The position numbers and the translations under genes are program-made. 33,917 nt of DNA from CAYGTK01 sp964352775 (GTDB taxonomy: Bacteria; Bacteroidota; Bacteroidia; Chitinophagales; CAIOSU01): contig CAYGTK010000010.1 in NCBI GenBank assembly GCA_964352775.1, positions 1 through 33,917 of the forward strand. The letters run 5' to 3'. The notes below the pieces were generated by a model. The model was not told the DNA's origin. It made no database searches and was given only the letters and a program-made list of their open reading frames with translations. Position 1 is the stretch's first letter. Each line of letters begins with the position of its first letter. Positions 32,423-33,917 of this stretch are shown in pieces.

Positions 32423-33207
32423 TGCTTGGTGGTTCAGGAATGATAGGTACACACTTGTGTGCTTACCTATCTAGTATTGGAGAGGAAGTAATAAACTTAG
32501 ATCTTGCTGATGGCTTTGACCTTCGAACTGATGATCTTGAAGTTTATAAAGACGTAGATTTTGTCTGGTTTTTAGCTTGGGATGTTGGTGGTGCAAAGTA
32601 CTTGACTGATGAAAAGAATTTATTGAACATTATTAGGAATAATACACTTATCTGTGAACGTTCTTTTTCTTTTTTAGAAAAGTATAATATACCATTCGTT
32701 TTTGCTTCTAGCCAATTGGCAGACACTAATAACACCTATGGTATTACTAAAATATTAGGTGAAGAATGGAGTCGCTTACTTGGTGGTAAGGTAGTTAAGT
32801 TTTGGAATGTGTACGGTTGGGAAGAACCATCGGAAAGAAGTCACGTAATACCAGATATTACTGTTAATGCACTTAGGAATGGTGAAATAAACCTTATGAC
32901 CACAGGTGAAGAAAAACGTCAATTCATTTTTGCAAGTGATTGTGTTCGGAACTTAGTGAAATTGAGAGCTTCCGATGCAAAGGAATTTGACCTTTCATCT
33001 GGAGAGTGGGTAAGTATATTACAGGTAGCTCAATTAATAGCATCAAAAACAGGAGCTATTGTAACTCCTGGCACAATTAAGGGTTACCAGAATATAATGG
33101 ACCCTACGCATAATATTGAAGTATTTGATACCGAGGTTAGTATAGAACAAGGAGTAGATATTATATTAGAACAAGCGAAAGCTTATCTTCAAGCTGAGGC
33201 AAAATGA
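32401..33207 (+). CDS. NAD-dependent epimerase/dehydratase (extended SDR)
   Basis: This is a 268-residue nucleotide-sugar-modifying SDR. The Rossmann motif GGSGMIG is at residues 10-16, the catalytic Ser pair at 103-104 (FASSQ) and Tyr113-xxx-Lys117 in YGITK. VYGWEEPSERSHVIPD corresponds to the substrate-binding NxYGP region. It may be a 4-epimerase or a reductase for a cluster-specific sugar; which one cannot be decided. It is shorter than the usual 310-330 residues because the region between strand 1 and the catalytic Ser is compact. Its ATG lies 22 bases inside the preceding gene; the next possible start (GTG at 32422) would remove the first beta strand. Confidence 0.85.
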   Translation: MAATKNLVLGGSGMIGTHLCAYLSSIGEEVINLDLADGFDLRTDDLEVYKDVDFVWFLAWDVGGAKYLTDEKNLLNIIRNNTLICERSFSFLEKYNIPFVFASSQLADTNNTYGITKILGEEWSRLLGGKVVKFWNVYGWEEPSERSHVIPDITVNALRNGEINLMTTGEEKRQFIFASDCVRNLVKLRASDAKEFDLSSGEWVSILQVAQLIASKTGAIVTPGTIKGYQNIMDPTHNIEVFDTEVSIEQGVDIILEQAKAYLQAEAK

Positions 33208-33269
33208 AGAACATATTTGTAATACTATATTGCCCATGTGGCAAGTGCTTAAGTGTTAATGCTATTTAA
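33204..33269 (+). CDS. Candidate 21-codon small ORF or gene remnant
   Basis: The ORF begins with an ATG overlapping the SDR stop as ATGA (33204-33207) and encodes MKNIFVILYCPCGKCLSVNA plus one Ile before TAA. It has a basic-hydrophobic start like many enzymes of these clusters and a CPCGKC cluster. The next gene starts only 16 bases later. It may be a tiny peptide, a translation-coupling device, or the 5' remnant of a deleted gene. Expression is unproven. Confidence 0.3.
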   Translation: MKNIFVILYCPCGKCLSVNAI

Positions 33270-33284
33270 ATTATATGCCGTAAT

Positions 33285-33917
33285 ATGGATAATACCTTAG
33301 CGCCAATTATTCTTTTTGCCTACAATAGGCCTGAACATACTGCTGAAACTTTAAAGTATCTAGCTAAGGCTAACTTAGCTACCGAATCTGATCTGATAGT
33401 GTTTTGTGATGGCCCTAAGGAGAACTGCTCTGAAGAAAGTTTGTTGGCTATTGAAAAGGTAAGGCAAGTGTCTAGTTCAGTTACTTGGGCAAAAAGTATA
33501 GAGGTACATAAGGCGGAGAAGAATAGAGGGTTAGCTCGCTCGGTAATTAGTGGTGTAACCCAAGTAGTAGAAAAGTATGGAAAGGCTATAATATTGGAAG
33601 ATGATGTGCTTTCTGGTACTCATTTCCTGACATTTATGAATGAATCGCTGAATAGATACGAAAATGAACCAAGGGCAATGGCGCTATCAGGCTATATGTT
33701 TCCCGTTAATAAGATACCGAGAGCTAATTCAGCATATTTTTTTCAAATAGGTTCATCGCAAGCATGGGGTATTTGGGAGCATTCTTGGAAACATATGGAG
33801 AATGAACCGCAAGGGTTTGAGCGGTTGGCTACTGATAAGAAGTTCAGAAAGGATTTCAATCTAGGTGGTGGATTTGATTTTGCTGAGCGGCCGTGTTACT
33901 GGATTACGAACCGTATC
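33285..33917 (+). CDS. Glycosyltransferase, GT-A fold (paralogue B, 3' partial)
   Basis: The reading frame is open from the ATG at 33285 to the window end: 211 residues, no stop. It begins APIILFAYNRPEHTAETLKY, has FCDGPKEN, then AIILEDDVLSGTHFLTFMNE (Glu105-Asp106-Asp107) and SSQAWGIWEHSWKH. This is the same order and motifs as the gene at 26184-27131, with the Trp-rich segment in the same place. It is therefore a paralogous GNT-I/GT2-like glycosyltransferase. The partial frame ends in CYWITNRI, which is close to the family's usual C-terminal third. The polysaccharide cluster clearly continues past the window. Confidence 0.82.
   Translation, partial: MDNTLAPIILFAYNRPEHTAETLKYLAKANLATESDLIVFCDGPKENCSEESLLAIEKVRQVSSSVTWAKSIEVHKAEKNRGLARSVISGVTQVVEKYGKAIILEDDVLSGTHFLTFMNESLNRYENEPRAMALSGYMFPVNKIPRANSAYFFQIGSSQAWGIWEHSWKHMENEPQGFERLATDKKFRKDFNLGGGFDFAERPCYWITNRI

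Noticed and set aside
33230..33244. Hairpin TTGCC/GGCAA in the gap before the last gene
   Set aside because: It is only five pairs and has no T tract; it lies within the small ORF.
1..33917. CRISPR arrays, tRNA/rRNA genes, insertion sequences, phage genes or attachment sites
   Set aside because: No direct-repeat arrays, cloverleaf sequences, transposase or integrase motifs were found on either strand by reading. Rare or degenerate elements could be missed without a search.

Overview
The window is AT-rich DNA from a member of the Bacteroidota, most likely a free-living, gliding or marine-type lineage near Flavobacteriia/Cryomorphaceae; the lower rank is a guess. The phylum call rests on type IX secretion (T9SS) proteins (PorP/SprF-like and PorE-like), two T9SS C-terminal sorting domains (one CHU_C type B, one type A), promoter-like TAnnTTTG boxes, and a purH-mreBCD-mrdA-rodA gene order of the kind seen in this phylum. 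There is no tRNA, rRNA, CRISPR array, insertion sequence or phage gene that I can recognise. Genes are tightly packed and no gap exceeds 300 bases.

Region 1 (1-5239, + strand) is a T9SS surface module: the 3' end of a SprB-like repeat adhesin with a type B sorting domain, a PorP/SprF-like outer-membrane protein, a strong hairpin terminator, a second PorP/SprF-like protein, and a PorE-like TPR/PD40/OmpA protein whose start overlaps the preceding stop. Region 2 (5248-18642, - strand, convergent with region 1) runs, in transcription order, from a 1889-residue duplicated LamG/PKD adhesin with a type A sorting domain, through purN and purH (purine synthesis), to mreB, mreC, mreD, mrdA and rodA (the elongasome). 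The last five are packed with overlaps or zero spacing, apart from 18 bases between mreB and mreC.

Region 3 (18758 to the window end, + strand) is a surface polysaccharide cluster that diverges from the adhesin at a 115-base intergenic region holding a good Bacteroidota-type promoter. It starts with gmd and fcl (GDP-L-fucose synthesis), then a Wzm/Wzt ABC exporter whose ATPase carries a C-terminal Wzt domain. Next come a PAPS-type sulfotransferase, an MBOAT O-acyltransferase with an SGNH-like partner, two glycosyltransferases, a left-handed beta-helix acyltransferase, a WecE-like sugar aminotransferase and a GT2 enzyme. After a 98-base gap come a second GT2-like enzyme, an SDR sugar epimerase/reductase, a 21-codon ORF, and a glycosyltransferase cut by the window end. 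Many joints are 1- to 4-base overlaps, so this is probably one or two operons.

The cluster appears to make a fucose-containing, possibly amino-sugar-containing, sulfated and O-acylated glycan exported by an ABC transporter. The most interesting reading is that the sulfotransferase, translationally coupled to wzt, adds a sulfate cap read by the Wzt C-terminal domain before export. That is inference. The enzyme families are well supported by motifs, but exact substrates are not.
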